Shown here in pieces: positions 9,207 through 18,343 of a stretch of 64,000 nt of DNA (position 1 is the first letter of the stretch; each line of letters starts with the position of its first letter). This DNA comes from CBDCAS01 sp965214015 (GTDB taxonomy: Bacteria; Pseudomonadota; Gammaproteobacteria; Coxiellales; Coxiellaceae). The stretch spans positions 124,001 through 188,000 of the forward strand of contig CBDCAS010000020.1 in the NCBI GenBank assembly GCA_965214015.1, in the 5' to 3' direction. A model generated the notes under the pieces. That model had not been told where the DNA came from, ran no database searches, and saw only the letters and a list, made by a program, of their open reading frames with translations. Position numbers and translations under genes: made by a program.

Positions 9207-9699
9207 CTAGACTGATTTCAGCCGTTCTAAAATGACGAAACGATACTCATAAGGATTTTTTTTGTCCAATGAATGAGATTCATTAGAGACCTCCTGCCAC
9301 TCACATTCATTCCACTGCGGGAATACTGTATCACCTTCTATCTCTGCATTAAATAAACGTTAAATATAAGCGATGGGCCCGTGGCAATGCCTGTTGATAC
9401 AACATACCACCACCAATGATCATTATTTCTTGCTCATGAGCCAACATCACTAGCGCTGCATCAAACGAATGAAACACCTCACACGCTTCAATGGCAATAT
9501 CTTGATGCGTGATAACGATATTTCTTCGATCTGGCAAGGCTCTACCAATGCTCTCAAATGTCTTACGACCCATAACAATAGGTTTACCAAGCGTGATCTT
9601 TTTAAAATGTGCCAAATCAGCGGGTAGATGCCAAGGCATGGTCTGACCTTTACCAATGACTCTATGTTTGGCCATTGCTGCAATTAATGAAATAATCAC
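9207..9699 (-). pseudogene. folA: dihydrofolate reductase FolA, interrupted by a 1-base frameshift
   Basis: Dihydrofolate reductase makes tetrahydrofolate from dihydrofolate with NADPH. Reading from a GTG at 9699, frame 0 gives a correct N-terminal two thirds: MIISLIAAMAKHRVIG, MPWHLPADLAHFK, IVMGRKTFESIG, IMIIGGGMLYQ, HRLYLTFI. It then hits TAA at 9349-9351. Skipping one T near 9351 restores the rest in another frame: NAEIEGDTVFPQW through YEYRFVILERLKSV, stopping at 9207. The restored product would be about 163 residues, normal for the family (159 in E. coli). The intact post-shift sequence implies a very recent lesion or a sequencing error. The GTG start directly follows a coxB remnant. 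Confidence 0.85.
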
Positions 9700-9706
9700 A
9701 GCATAC

Positions 9707-10048
9707 TCATAATGGCATCATATGCACCGCTGGCATCACTAGCAACACCAAAATAACAATCGGTACAATGGCCCAAATCAGCTCAAGCAATAAACACGAA
9801 TGGCTTGCCTTAAGTAGTTTCTCTTCTAACCGGTGGTATCGCACTAAAGTATATATCAACGCAAACAATATACTGACTCCCACAATTATACAAATCCAAA
9901 ACACCACTTTATGGACACTAAAACCACTTATGAGTTCATGAACTATAGACACAAAAGGCATTATATAATCTTTAATAAGTTGCACTGTTTCTGTAAGCAC
10001 CTGTAATAAATTAAAAAATAGTAAATGCCAGAATGACTTTTGTATCAT
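9707..10048 (-). pseudogene. truncated cytochrome c oxidase subunit II: membrane anchor only
   Basis: A 113-residue protein with two transmembrane helices (about 48-70 and 86-107). The spacing and the signatures VHKVVFWICIIVGV and SHSCLLLELIWAIVPIVILV are those of the N-terminal anchor of CoxB. The periplasmic cupredoxin domain with the CuA ligands is absent: a stop follows VHMMPL, and folA begins seven bases later. CoxB cannot accept electrons from cytochrome c without that domain. A deletion fusing the anchor to folA, or decay after loss of the aa3 oxidase, would explain it. The true start may be internal (MPFVSIVHE). A short two-helix protein of new function is possible but less likely. 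Confidence 0.7.
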
Positions 10049-10474
10049 ACCAAAAGTGCTATTGAACTAAAACTAGCTGTTCAAATATGAACCTACGTAA
10101 TTGTCAAGGAATCAACTTGTGCGGTTCTTTCTATTAAGGAGCCGCCAAAAGCCTCAGTACACTTTGCCAAAAAGTCCAGTACCCATGATATTAGTAGGAA
10201 TTCTAGATCAAAAATCGTCTTTAGTTATCTCAGATAAAGTCTGAGATAACTTATTATCAAGTTTACAGATTACTCAACAAAGATAACTTTCCTTAAGTTA
10301 GTGTTTGATACTCCCATAGCCTGCATGAGCCCAAGTCATGCCATCGGAGTAGTAATATCAAAAAAAGGAATCGCTTGAGCTAGGCCACTCAAACTCAATA
10401 ACAACATACAACAACTTAGTATTAGTAATCGCTTCACACCACAGCTCCCTGTAGAAATTAATCCCTCTAAACTT
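10049..10474. other. gene-poor spacer holding a secreted-protein remnant
   Basis: 426 bases between the coxB remnant and the beta-barrel gene. The only coding signal I can support is the 33-codon signal-peptide remnant at 10336-10437. The rest shows no convincing gene, RNA or repeat. Confidence 0.6.
10336..10437 (-). pseudogene. 5' remnant of a repeat/propeller secreted protein
   Basis: A 33-codon frame with a GTG start at 10437, an AGGGAG ribosome-binding site about seven bases upstream, and a signal peptide (KRLLILSCCMLLLSLSGLAQA) followed by IPFFDITT, then a stop at 10336-10338. The same mature start AIPFFDITT follows the signal peptide of the 1273-residue protein encoded at 48757-52578, and the DNA around it is clearly similar. 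It is therefore the beginning of a paralog whose body has been lost. Expression would give only a signal peptide with a short tail. Confidence 0.7.
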
Positions 10475-11275
10475 CTAGGAAAAGGACTCACTTAACTTCA
10501 CTAACACCGCATGAGAGGACACACTTCCCAACGATAAACGATTCATCGTCGATTGAATCCCTGAAGGATTTAACTCCGCACGTCCATAGTCCGTATAACG
10601 ATACTCCACACTCAACTTCGTTCGAACACTCAACGCATATCCTAAACCAGCTCCCACCGTATACGCAAAATCATAGACCGTACGCGGCGCAAACGCACTG
10701 CGCATCGGTGTCGCTGAGGACTCCGGATTTTCCGGAAATTCATTATAACGACTCGTACGATTCCACGACATTCCTATACCCCACAACACATACGGCATCC
10801 AAGAACCATGCACAAACGAGATATTCGATAACATCAACAACGGCACACTACTCACCGCATAACGAAATCCTAATCGGTCATAACTCGGTGACAGATTATA
10901 CAAGGGAAATATTTCACCTGACGCGCTTAACACTCGACTATATCCTGACTCCAAACCTAATGACACATCCACATTATGACCTCCCACATGAGACCACATC
11001 ACACCTGCCCCTAATCCTAATACCGGTGCTGCTCGAAAGGCATTACTCGCCTCATAGCGATTCACTACCAAGGGTATTGAAAGCGTGACATCTGATTGTT
11101 TCCCTGATGTGCTCCAACCTACACCTCCCATCAAACTCATATAAGGACTCATTCCTCTCCACATACCAGCAGAGGCACCTCTATAGTGATCGGGGCCCCC
11201 TGCGTGCGCACAGGTCAGAGGCAGAAGAGTTAAAGAAAAAAGGCTCGCCATATATAGGGCTTTACTCTTGTCCAT
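10475..11275 (-). CDS. outer-membrane beta-barrel protein
   Basis: 266 residues with a signal peptide ending THAHA-like at about 25 (LTCAHA), followed by alternating amphipathic strands with aromatic girdles (SYDRLGFRYAVSSVPLLML, VYDFAYTVGAGLGYAL, KLSVEYRYTDYGRAEL) and a closing strand SSHAVLVKLSESF. This is the pattern of an 8-10-strand OmpA/OmpW-like porin-type barrel. Two in-frame weak repeats of glycine-aromatic strands are visible, but no peptidoglycan-binding domain. It stands alone on the minus strand. The ligand or pore specificity is not recognisable; a surface antigen is a reasonable inference. Confidence 0.7.
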   Translation of the reverse strand: MDKSKALYMASLFSLTLLPLTCAHAGGPDHYRGASAGMWRGMSPYMSLMGGVGWSTSGKQSDVTLSIPLVVNRYEASNAFRAAPVLGLGAGVMWSHVGGHNVDVSLGLESGYSRVLSASGEIFPLYNLSPSYDRLGFRYAVSSVPLLMLSNISFVHGSWMPYVLWGIGMSWNRTSRYNEFPENPESSATPMRSAFAPRTVYDFAYTVGAGLGYALSVRTKLSVEYRYTDYGRAELNPSGIQSTMNRLSLGSVSSHAVLVKLSESFS

Positions 11276-11466
11276 GATGAAAGTTCCTTATCCTTGCCAA
11301 ATTTATCTAAATAGCTGGAATATACTAAGATATGTTCATATAGAATATACTTATAGTCAAGTTTTTTGAGTATACGCCTTTCATAAGCAAATTTGCTAAA
11401 CCTACCAAAATCTAAGAAATTTTTGAGGCAGCAACGCAACTTATCTTATAGATAACTTAATCAAGT

Positions 11467-12387
11467 TTAAAAACACTTTCTAGGCAAAGGAGAAAAGACT
11501 TCTAATGGGAACAAGTCTGTTCTTGCGGAGAGTTGCTGAATACACTCCTTCACCCCCAAGATGTAATGATTTAGGTCAGATAACGAATAACAATGTTTAC
11601 AAAATAAGGCTTTCAAAGAAATCATCTGTAGCCTACTTGATGTACTAGGGACCAGTTTAACATTTTGACCACCATCTAACGGCACACTTAGCATAGTACG
11701 CCAATAATCGATCATTTCGATGGTATCGTAGTTGATCTGATGCGAATTTAAGGCATTAGTTTCCATGATCAACTCATTGAGACGTTTTACGTTTAACCAC
11801 AATTTTCTCTCTATTTTCCTCCTCAATTCAAATCTTACCTTGCCTAATGTTTCTTTAAGAGAACCAATGTTAGAATTAAACTCGATGATATTTGTAGTTA
11901 TCGCATCATCGACACTAAATTTAGGTATTTCTTTGATAAAAACTAGTCTAAAATAAGAATAAATCTTATTATATTTTTTTGGAAGTTTTTTATAGAGTGG
12001 TATTTTAATTCCTGGGATTGTCTTTTCTACAATCAAATACTCTTGGTGAGTAGCAGATAATAATTCATTAATTGCCATTAATTTTTTTCCTACTGCCTGC
12101 TGCGTTAACTCGGCGACAACAGTCGATAAATGCTTTTGTAATATCTCCAAATTGTGCTTATTTTTTAATAATACTTCATTGTAAGCACTAGATAATTCAT
12201 GAATATTGCTTAATCCAACGATTGCAGATCGACATAAGCGTATATTACGCGTTAATGGTGAAAAAAAACTAAAAATACGCGCTGGTTCAGCCAAACTCTG
12301 ATCAACAAGATATTTAAAAATTTTTATAGCTTCTTCTAAATCTATATAAGCGCTTTTCTGCTCTACCAAGCTATCAAGTGCTACCAT
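11467..12387 (-). CDS. hypothetical protein, helical, candidate effector
   Basis: 306 residues with no signal peptide or membrane segment and no family I recognise. The sequence is mostly predicted helix rich in Leu, Lys and Glu (for example VVAELTQQAVGKKLMAINELL), with charged segments typical of eukaryote-targeted effectors in intracellular gammaproteobacteria. It is AT-rich, has no operon partner, and sits beside decayed genes. Calling it an effector is inference from composition and context only. Confidence 0.5.
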   Translation of the reverse strand: MVALDSLVEQKSAYIDLEEAIKIFKYLVDQSLAEPARIFSFFSPLTRNIRLCRSAIVGLSNIHELSSAYNEVLLKNKHNLEILQKHLSTVVAELTQQAVGKKLMAINELLSATHQEYLIVEKTIPGIKIPLYKKLPKKYNKIYSYFRLVFIKEIPKFSVDDAITTNIIEFNSNIGSLKETLGKVRFELRRKIERKLWLNVKRLNELIMETNALNSHQINYDTIEMIDYWRTMLSVPLDGGQNVKLVPSTSSRLQMISLKALFCKHCYSLSDLNHYILGVKECIQQLSARTDLFPLEVFSPLPRKCF

Positions 12388-12544
12388 CCTTAAATACCGT
12401 TATTAATAGGGTTGTTAATGTCTATAAGATCCATTAAAAACATTGCTTTTGAGCAGCATTGTACCATGTCCTTGCACCTACTTTTGCATGCGCTATCATA
12501 TAGCTTCTTTACTTCACAATACACATATCAGGATACCCATTTTA

Positions 12545-13435
12545 ATGAATGAAATCCCATCACACCGCCCTACTCTAAGTGCTTACTTTGAACTTTGTAA
12601 ACCCCGAGCTGTGGCATTGATGGCACTTACCGCTTTTGTAGCCATGCTACTGGCACTACCTAGCAACACTGCTATCCCTTGGCGTCTTATCTTCTACAGT
12701 ATTTTAGGCATTAGCCTAACGGCAGCAGCGGGTGCCAGTATTAATCATTTAATTGATCGACGCATCGATGCTATTATGAACCGCACGAAAGATCGACCTA
12801 TCCCATCAGGCCGCATTCAACTACCACAAGCTATCGTTCTTGCTTCCTGTTTAACAGTGACTAGTACGGTTATCATGTTCACTTTAGTCAATAAGACAGC
12901 GGCCATACTGAGCTTGCTGACCTTAGTGGGCTATGCGGGTGTCTATACCTTCATCCTAAAACAAGCAACACCACAAAATATTGTTATTGGCGGTTTAGCG
13001 GGTGCTATGCCACCGCTATTAGGCTGGTCATCAATGACCGGCACTATTGACAGTGCAGCGCTTTTATTGGTCGCTATTATCTTTACCTGGACTCCTCCCC
13101 ACTTTTGGGCACTTGCCATTCACCGCTATAAAGAATATAAAGAAGCCGGCCTTCCTATGATGCCCATAACTCACGGTATTGCTTTTACTAAAATAAATAT
13201 ATTGCTCTACACTCTATTAATGATCATTGTCACCTATCTAGCCTTCGCTATTAGTATGTTTGGCTGGATCTATCTTATTGGTGTCACCATGATTAATATG
13301 CGATTTTTATATTACGTAGTATGTCTTTATCGCCGTAATGATTCAAAATATGCATTCATCACCTTTCGATTTTCAATTGTTTATCTAGCATTATTATTTT
13401 CAATCATGGTGATCGACCACTATATTCCTTTATAA
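12545..13435 (+). CDS. cyoE: protoheme IX farnesyltransferase CyoE/CtaB
   Basis: A UbiA-family membrane prenyltransferase that converts heme B to heme O for terminal oxidases. The ATG at 12545, preceded by AGGA, gives the normal N-terminus (SAYFELCKPRAVALMALTAF) and 296 residues; an upstream in-frame start at 12443 would add an unlikely 34-residue leader. The catalytic Asp-rich loop NHLIDRRIDAIMNRTKDRPIP and the second loop TWTPPHFWALAIHRYKEYKEAGLPM are intact, with about nine hydrophobic segments. It remains intact although the nearby coxB is reduced to its anchor, so it presumably serves a bo3-type or other heme-O oxidase. Confidence 0.93.
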   Translation: MNEIPSHRPTLSAYFELCKPRAVALMALTAFVAMLLALPSNTAIPWRLIFYSILGISLTAAAGASINHLIDRRIDAIMNRTKDRPIPSGRIQLPQAIVLASCLTVTSTVIMFTLVNKTAAILSLLTLVGYAGVYTFILKQATPQNIVIGGLAGAMPPLLGWSSMTGTIDSAALLLVAIIFTWTPPHFWALAIHRYKEYKEAGLPMMPITHGIAFTKINILLYTLLMIIVTYLAFAISMFGWIYLIGVTMINMRFLYYVVCLYRRNDSKYAFITFRFSIVYLALLFSIMVIDHYIPL

Positions 13436-13437
13436 AT

Positions 13438-14895
13438 TTAGTTGATTGCCGGATAAGAGTCAGCCTCTTGAGCTTGACCTGGATTGTCTTGATTAAAAAA
13501 ATGATTACAATTTTTAGGAGGTTCTATCATCTCTCTTACTATTTCTTCCATACTGAATCTAGCACAAACTAAACTCTCTAGCTGATTAGCATTTTCTTTA
13601 AGAAAATCATTAATACATTTAAAATAATACTCTTTAAGCTGATATATCACATCTATTAATTTAGGAATATTAGTATGTAAATTTTTATACTCGAGCAAGT
13701 AATCTTTAATCCCATTACATCCTTGTTGAATCTGCTGCTCATTGGATTTCCATATTTTTATGAAATTATCTAATAAAAATGGCTCACACCCATCTTCATT
13801 AAACTTAAAAAATTCTAACAATTGAGAATAAGGATGTTGCACACCAAGCAGACTGTAAACTGTTTGACAAAAATTACTATAGGTTCGTTTTTTCCAATAC
13901 ATCATTTGATATACAGGAAATTTACCTGCTGAAATAGCTTCACTAAGCGACTGATCTCCTGTTACCTGAACACAAAGATGACTGTTTTGTAGGCAAAACT
14001 GAAAAGTTTCATTAGGTAAGGGAAATGGGTTTATCAAAATAATAGATCGTTTACCCACATTATTTGTAAAACATCGTTCCTTTGGAGTAATCTTTCCTAA
14101 ATCATTGATCATATAATATTGGACTCTTGATATACCAAATGCAGTAAAAAATTGTACTAATTCCGATGTATCGATTACCTCTATATCTTGGTTTGCAATA
14201 ATTACTATCGACTGATCATTTGGGGTTAATCGGGTAATAATTTTTATATATTGTTCAAAATCGACCTCATTAACAACAGATTGAATCTCTCCATTCAGAT
14301 AGCTAAAGTAAATAGATTTATCTTTCTTTTCATTATTAATTAATTCTATTAATGCTTTACTTTTCTTATCATCGGCAGCTTTTTTATCAGAGCCAGCTTC
14401 AATAAATAAGCCCAATCCTTGAAAACCCGTTTTAAATTCAATAATTTTCTGTTTTTGACACAAAATATCATCTAAATACTCTATAGATACTTCAACTTTT
14501 TTCCCCTTGATTTTATCTTTTTGCTCTAGATGATCATATTCATGAATTTGCAGAATGGGAGCATGAGTACAGTCTAGATTTTTTATAACATTAGAACTAA
14601 TATTATGGGCAGTGGGGAAAATTAAAATAATGTCTGGATTTTTAATCAAACCTTCTGTTGTAATTTTCTGCCAATTATCAAGTAGAAAATAGTTTGTTTT
14701 ACTTAAATTAGATTGAGTTATTCTATTTTTAATATCGTTACGTGATTCTGGACAAAGAACGAACCAATCAATCTTAATCTCATTATATCGAGACACTAAA
14801 GTGGCTATTAATTTTTTTGCAGCAGAAACATCACCTGATCCATGAATACTTTCTGTCATAATAACTATTTTTTTATACTCATTGTATGTTCGCAT
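13438..14895 (-). CDS. hypothetical protein, possible GT-B-like glycosyltransferase
   Basis: 485 residues, no signal peptide or transmembrane segment, very AT-rich. Two Rossmann-like stretches can be seen: an N-terminal YKKIVIMTESIHGSGDVSAAKKLI with a following strand IKIDWFVLCPE, and a C-terminal block INPFPLPNETFQF...VQVTGDQSLSEAISAGKFPVYQ. The latter resembles the nucleotide-sugar-binding Gly-Asp...Ser/Glu-Ala-x-x-x-Gly-Lys-x-Pro region of GT-B enzymes. No motif fixes a sugar donor. A host-targeted glycosyltransferase is a reasonable hypothesis in an intracellular bacterium but is not demonstrated. It converges on cyoE, with two bases between the stops. Confidence 0.5.
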   Translation of the reverse strand: MRTYNEYKKIVIMTESIHGSGDVSAAKKLIATLVSRYNEIKIDWFVLCPESRNDIKNRITQSNLSKTNYFLLDNWQKITTEGLIKNPDIILIFPTAHNISSNVIKNLDCTHAPILQIHEYDHLEQKDKIKGKKVEVSIEYLDDILCQKQKIIEFKTGFQGLGLFIEAGSDKKAADDKKSKALIELINNEKKDKSIYFSYLNGEIQSVVNEVDFEQYIKIITRLTPNDQSIVIIANQDIEVIDTSELVQFFTAFGISRVQYYMINDLGKITPKERCFTNNVGKRSIILINPFPLPNETFQFCLQNSHLCVQVTGDQSLSEAISAGKFPVYQMMYWKKRTYSNFCQTVYSLLGVQHPYSQLLEFFKFNEDGCEPFLLDNFIKIWKSNEQQIQQGCNGIKDYLLEYKNLHTNIPKLIDVIYQLKEYYFKCINDFLKENANQLESLVCARFSMEEIVREMIEPPKNCNHFFNQDNPGQAQEADSYPAIN

Positions 14896-15078
14896 AAGAT
14901 AACCCTTGCTTCATTGAAAAATATTTAATGAAAAAAGCGAGCTATAATAGCAATTATATTAAAATTGTCAAAAGTGCATTATGAAAGAAAATAGTGATAA
15001 AAGAATCTACTTCAACTATCTTAAATTAATCAATAAATATCATGTCCAGAAGCTAAAAGAAAGCATATAACTAAAGTC

Positions 15079-15099
15079 TTGTAGCGCTTCTGGCTACAA
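15079..15099 (-). terminator. weak hairpin after the gmhB operon
   Basis: A 7-bp perfect stem (TTGTAGC / GCTACAA) with a 7-base loop lies about 22 bases past the stop of the 124-residue membrane protein. The following sequence has only a short T run, so as an intrinsic terminator it is weak. Confidence 0.25.
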
Positions 15100-15120
15100 A
15101 ATTTGTTGGCTTGACTCCAA

Positions 15121-15495
15121 TTAACGATAGCGTTTTACTTGCAAAGTGATAATACCTATTAATAAAAAAGCATTTAAAAAAGGAATCAAATAAATTAATA
15201 CAGGATGAGCAATCCAATCAGTAATAAAAGAAAAATAGGAGGTAGCAAAAAGATAAGTAGATAAGGGAATCGAAAAATAGCAAACGATAAAGCCCCATTG
15301 TCGCGGTATAAACAACCCAATCGTACTCACAATATTTAATAGATAAAAGAGAGCGACCACAATAATTGAATAAATATTACTGCTGGTATCAGTGAGCAGC
15401 ACAAAAATAGCACGATAGCGCACCATCATGATTAAAAACAATAAGGCCATTACGCGACATAATAAGGTATTACTTTTTAACCTGTTTTCTGTCAC
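15121..15495 (-). CDS. small four-helix membrane protein
   Basis: 124 residues with four hydrophobic segments (about 12-32, 41-62, 68-88 and 96-118) and a basic C-terminus (QVKRYR). I recognise no family. It overlaps the end of gmhB by four bases on the same strand, so the two are probably translated from one message. The function is unknown; a link to LPS inner-core synthesis is suggested only by this coupling. Confidence 0.6.
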   Translation of the reverse strand: MTENRLKSNTLLCRVMALLFLIMMVRYRAIFVLLTDTSSNIYSIIVVALFYLLNIVSTIGLFIPRQWGFIVCYFSIPLSTYLFATSYFSFITDWIAHPVLIYLIPFLNAFLLIGIITLQVKRYR

Positions 15496-16037
15496 GATAC
15501 TGATCCTTCAATAATTGCACCAACGACCTCACTTAAATCCGCATAAACAGGAATAGAGCGTAATGTGGCTTTATTTTCTTTTAATGTTCTCTCACCATTA
15601 CCAGTTCGTACTAAAATAGGTAAGGCAGCCACTTGTTGCGCGGCCTGAATATCACGAAAACTATCCCCTATAAAATAAGATTGTTTCAAATCTACATTAA
15701 AATCCTTAGCAATTTGTATCAACAAACCTGGCTTCGGCTTTCGACACTCACAATGATCATCAGGGATATGAGGACAAAAATAAATTCCATCAAGACGACC
15801 ACCTACTGCTGATAACTCATCACGCATCTTTTGATGGATCGCTTCTAAAGTATCTGGCGAATAATAGCCCCGACCTATTCCCGATTGATTTGTAGCAACT
15901 ACCACTTGATGTCCTGCATGATTAAGGCGCGTAATCGCATTCAAACTACTAGGAATGGCAATCCACTCTTTCGGTGATTTAATATAATCTACAGAGTCAT
16001 GATTAATCACGCCATCTCTGTCTATGATGATGAGCAT
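15492..16037 (-). CDS. gmhB: D-glycero-beta-D-manno-heptose-1,7-bisphosphate 7-phosphatase GmhB
   Basis: A HAD-superfamily phosphatase in the ADP-heptose pathway for the LPS inner core. The nucleophile motif IIDRDGVINHDS sits at 4-15 (Asp7 and Asp9), the TNQSGIGRGYY loop follows, the zinc-binding CPHIPDDHCECRKPKPG is complete with its three Cys and one His, and the final Asp pair is in FIGDSFRDIQAA. The 181-residue length is typical. Together with lptD this says the organism still makes LPS with a heptose-containing core. Confidence 0.93.
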   Translation of the reverse strand: MLIIIDRDGVINHDSVDYIKSPKEWIAIPSSLNAITRLNHAGHQVVVATNQSGIGRGYYSPDTLEAIHQKMRDELSAVGGRLDGIYFCPHIPDDHCECRKPKPGLLIQIAKDFNVDLKQSYFIGDSFRDIQAAQQVAALPILVRTGNGERTLKENKATLRSIPVYADLSEVVGAIIEGSVS

Positions 16038-16059
16038 AAATAACCCCCATTCCTTTTAG

Positions 16060-17250
16060 TCAAAGCTGTATTATGCCATATATCAATAAAGCAGCTGAAA
16101 TTAAAAGAGAACACAATAAGAGAATAGCACCCCCCCAAACCTGATATCCCTTGGCTATTTTTTTAATATAACGCCCACTCCATACCATCAATGCAGGCAT
16201 CAAAATCAATAATAAAACACAGAATAAACCCGCATAGCGCAAACCTGTAATAAATGCACTAGGATAGATGACAACAATCATTAATGGCGGCAAGAAAGTC
16301 ACCCCCATCGCAAGCCAACGATGCCAACCATGACGGCGTATTTCCATCCCATCTGTTAAAAAGTCGGACAAACACAAAGAGACGCCAAGAAAAGAAGTAG
16401 TCACACAAACAGAGGTAAAGATATGGGCGGAATCACTAATCACTTGGTTTCCTAATTGCGTACTCAAGGCAGCGGTTAACTCACTGGTTGCATGACCTGA
16501 TAAGGCAATATGAATCAAACCGGCCACACCATGGCTGGTAATACTACCCTGTACTACAAAATCCCAAGCTAAATAACACAATAAAGCACCCAAGCTCCCT
16601 AAGATAATCGTCAAACGCAATGCATTAACATCACTGTTAAAGTAACGCCGTAGACTTGGAATAATCACTGAATAACCAAATGAGGTTACAATCACCATAA
16701 CAGCAGATGATAATAATCCAAAATGCCCTCCCCATAAATTCTGCACCTGCACATGGGAGGCAATGAGTATAATTAAAAGGACATAGGCTGACATTTTTAT
16801 GATCATTAAAGCACGATTTGTCCAGTCAACCACCACAATATCGTAATAAACAATCGTGCCTAAAGTCGCTGTAAACATAATAGCATCAAGCCATCTGGAG
16901 GTGTGTATATGAAAGGTAGCTAAAATACCATGTAATAAATCACTTCCACCAGAAATATAAGCCGATAACAACGAATAGAGTAATAACAAGTAAAGGAGCC
17001 AGGCAATAGAACAACCAGGCCACCCTAAAGTGGCACGTGCCATAGATATTAGATTTGTGCCTTCTGGTAACCATAGTGTCACCTCCAGTAATAAGAAAGC
17101 AGCAAACACAGTCAACAACCACATCGCTATAAATAGCCAAAACGAATGAAAATAACCCCCAGCTGCTGTCACTAATGGAAGTGCCAGCATACCTGCTCCA
17201 AGTGAGGTACCAATAATTAACAACACACCTCCCAAAATCTTACTTTTCAC
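16060..17250 (-). CDS. aromatic amino acid permease (TyrP/Mtr family)
   Basis: An inner-membrane proton symporter of the HAAAP family taking up tyrosine or tryptophan. The N-terminus KILGGVLLIIGTSLGAGMLALPLVTA is the family's first helix with its glycine-rich substrate site. About eleven hydrophobic segments follow over 396 residues. Four bases overlap fmt upstream (minus-strand order fmt then permease), so both may share a transcript. Uptake of aromatic amino acids would suit a host-dependent lifestyle. TyrP and Mtr cannot be told apart here. Confidence 0.88.
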   Translation of the reverse strand: MKSKILGGVLLIIGTSLGAGMLALPLVTAAGGYFHSFWLFIAMWLLTVFAAFLLLEVTLWLPEGTNLISMARATLGWPGCSIAWLLYLLLLYSLLSAYISGGSDLLHGILATFHIHTSRWLDAIMFTATLGTIVYYDIVVVDWTNRALMIIKMSAYVLLIILIASHVQVQNLWGGHFGLLSSAVMVIVTSFGYSVIIPSLRRYFNSDVNALRLTIILGSLGALLCYLAWDFVVQGSITSHGVAGLIHIALSGHATSELTAALSTQLGNQVISDSAHIFTSVCVTTSFLGVSLCLSDFLTDGMEIRRHGWHRWLAMGVTFLPPLMIVVIYPSAFITGLRYAGLFCVLLLILMPALMVWSGRYIKKIAKGYQVWGGAILLLCSLLISAALLIYGIIQL

Positions 17251-18200
17251 ATCGCCCCCTCATTTGAAAAAACAGTATCACCAGGCACAATAGGATGTGC
17301 ATTTAGAAATTCAGCCGCTGTCATAGTGCGACCGCCAGGTAGCTGTAGTGCTAATATTCGTATGATTTTGTCCGTTGTGGCTACTTCAATTCCCTGTTTA
17401 CTGACAGCCACTACAGTACCTGGTAGCAGGTCGACTGAGGCATCCACCACTTGTGTCTGCCAAATACGCAAGCGCTTGCCTTGAAAATAAGTAAAAGCAA
17501 CGGGGCGAGGATTCAATGCGCGTACTTGATTCGCAATCTCTTTGGCCGTTCGCTGCCAATGAATCAGGCCCTGTGATTTGTTAATCTTAGGCGCATAGAG
17601 GGCATCGGCATGCTTTTGTACTAATGGCCTATAGAGTGTCTTCTTTTCTATGGCAGATAAGGTGCTTAATAACAAGTCAGGCGCTTTTGTTGCTAAACGA
17701 TCTTCTAACATCTTAGCATTTTCATGTAGCTCCACGGGATAGGATTCTTGTAACAGAATGGGACCTGTATCCAAACCTTCATCTAATTGCATGATTGTGA
17801 TGCCAGTGCTCTTATCACCAGATAATAGGGTATATTGAATAGGCGAGGCACCTCGCCATCGAGGCAATAAAGAAAAATGGACATTGATACAGCCCCTTTT
17901 GGGTAGAGCCAATACACTTTTTGGAATCAATAATCCATAAGCAACGACCACTATAATATCAGGCGCCCAGTGGTTTAACTCTAATTGTATCGCTTTATCC
18001 AGACGCTCTGGTTGATACACAGCCAATGATTGAGTCTGTGCATAGGCTTTTATGGGACTGGCTGTTAGATGACGGCCCCGACCAGCAGGTCGATCTGGCT
18101 GTGTTAATACCGCTAAAACCTGATGCTCTGAGGCCACTAACGCCTTGAGTGTTGGCACAGCGATATTCGGAGTGCCTGCAAAAACTACTTTTAAACTCAT
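17247..18200 (-). CDS. fmt: methionyl-tRNA formyltransferase
   Basis: Formylates initiator Met-tRNA using 10-formyl-tetrahydrofolate. It begins KVVFAGTPNIAVPTL and contains the active-site block INVHFSLLPRWRGASPIQYTLLSGD and the TGITIMQLDEGLDTGPIL segment with the catalytic Asp. The C-terminal OB-fold domain begins near residue 205, and the whole protein is 317 residues. Its usual partner def (peptide deformylase) is not adjacent. It is divergent from dprA. Confidence 0.96.
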   Translation of the reverse strand: MSLKVVFAGTPNIAVPTLKALVASEHQVLAVLTQPDRPAGRGRHLTASPIKAYAQTQSLAVYQPERLDKAIQLELNHWAPDIIVVVAYGLLIPKSVLALPKRGCINVHFSLLPRWRGASPIQYTLLSGDKSTGITIMQLDEGLDTGPILLQESYPVELHENAKMLEDRLATKAPDLLLSTLSAIEKKTLYRPLVQKHADALYAPKINKSQGLIHWQRTAKEIANQVRALNPRPVAFTYFQGKRLRIWQTQVVDASVDLLPGTVVAVSKQGIEVATTDKIIRILALQLPGGRTMTAAEFLNAHPIVPGDTVFSNEGAM

Positions 18201-18343
18201 TGTTTTTTAAGTTCCACAATCTATGCTGTGCCTGCTGATCACTAAGCCACAAGCTAAAGCTTTAGATAATAACAGACCCTAAATAGATTGACCCGATTCA
18301 TTCACTGTATTGCCAAGATGTTAAAACCTTCTAAACTACCTTA

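Noticed and set aside
9340..9360. programmed ribosomal frameshift in folA
   Set aside because: ATT TAA with a preceding TTT is not a known slippery site, and no stimulatory hairpin or internal Shine-Dalgarno sequence is evident; mutation or sequencing error is simpler.
11230..11439. 69-codon minus-strand frame over the start of the beta-barrel gene
   Set aside because: It overlaps the signal-peptide coding region in another frame, has no ribosome-binding site, and its sequence looks random.
14981..15070. 29-codon plus-strand frame in the spacer before the membrane protein
   Set aside because: No ribosome-binding site, very AT-rich composition, no recognisable similarity.
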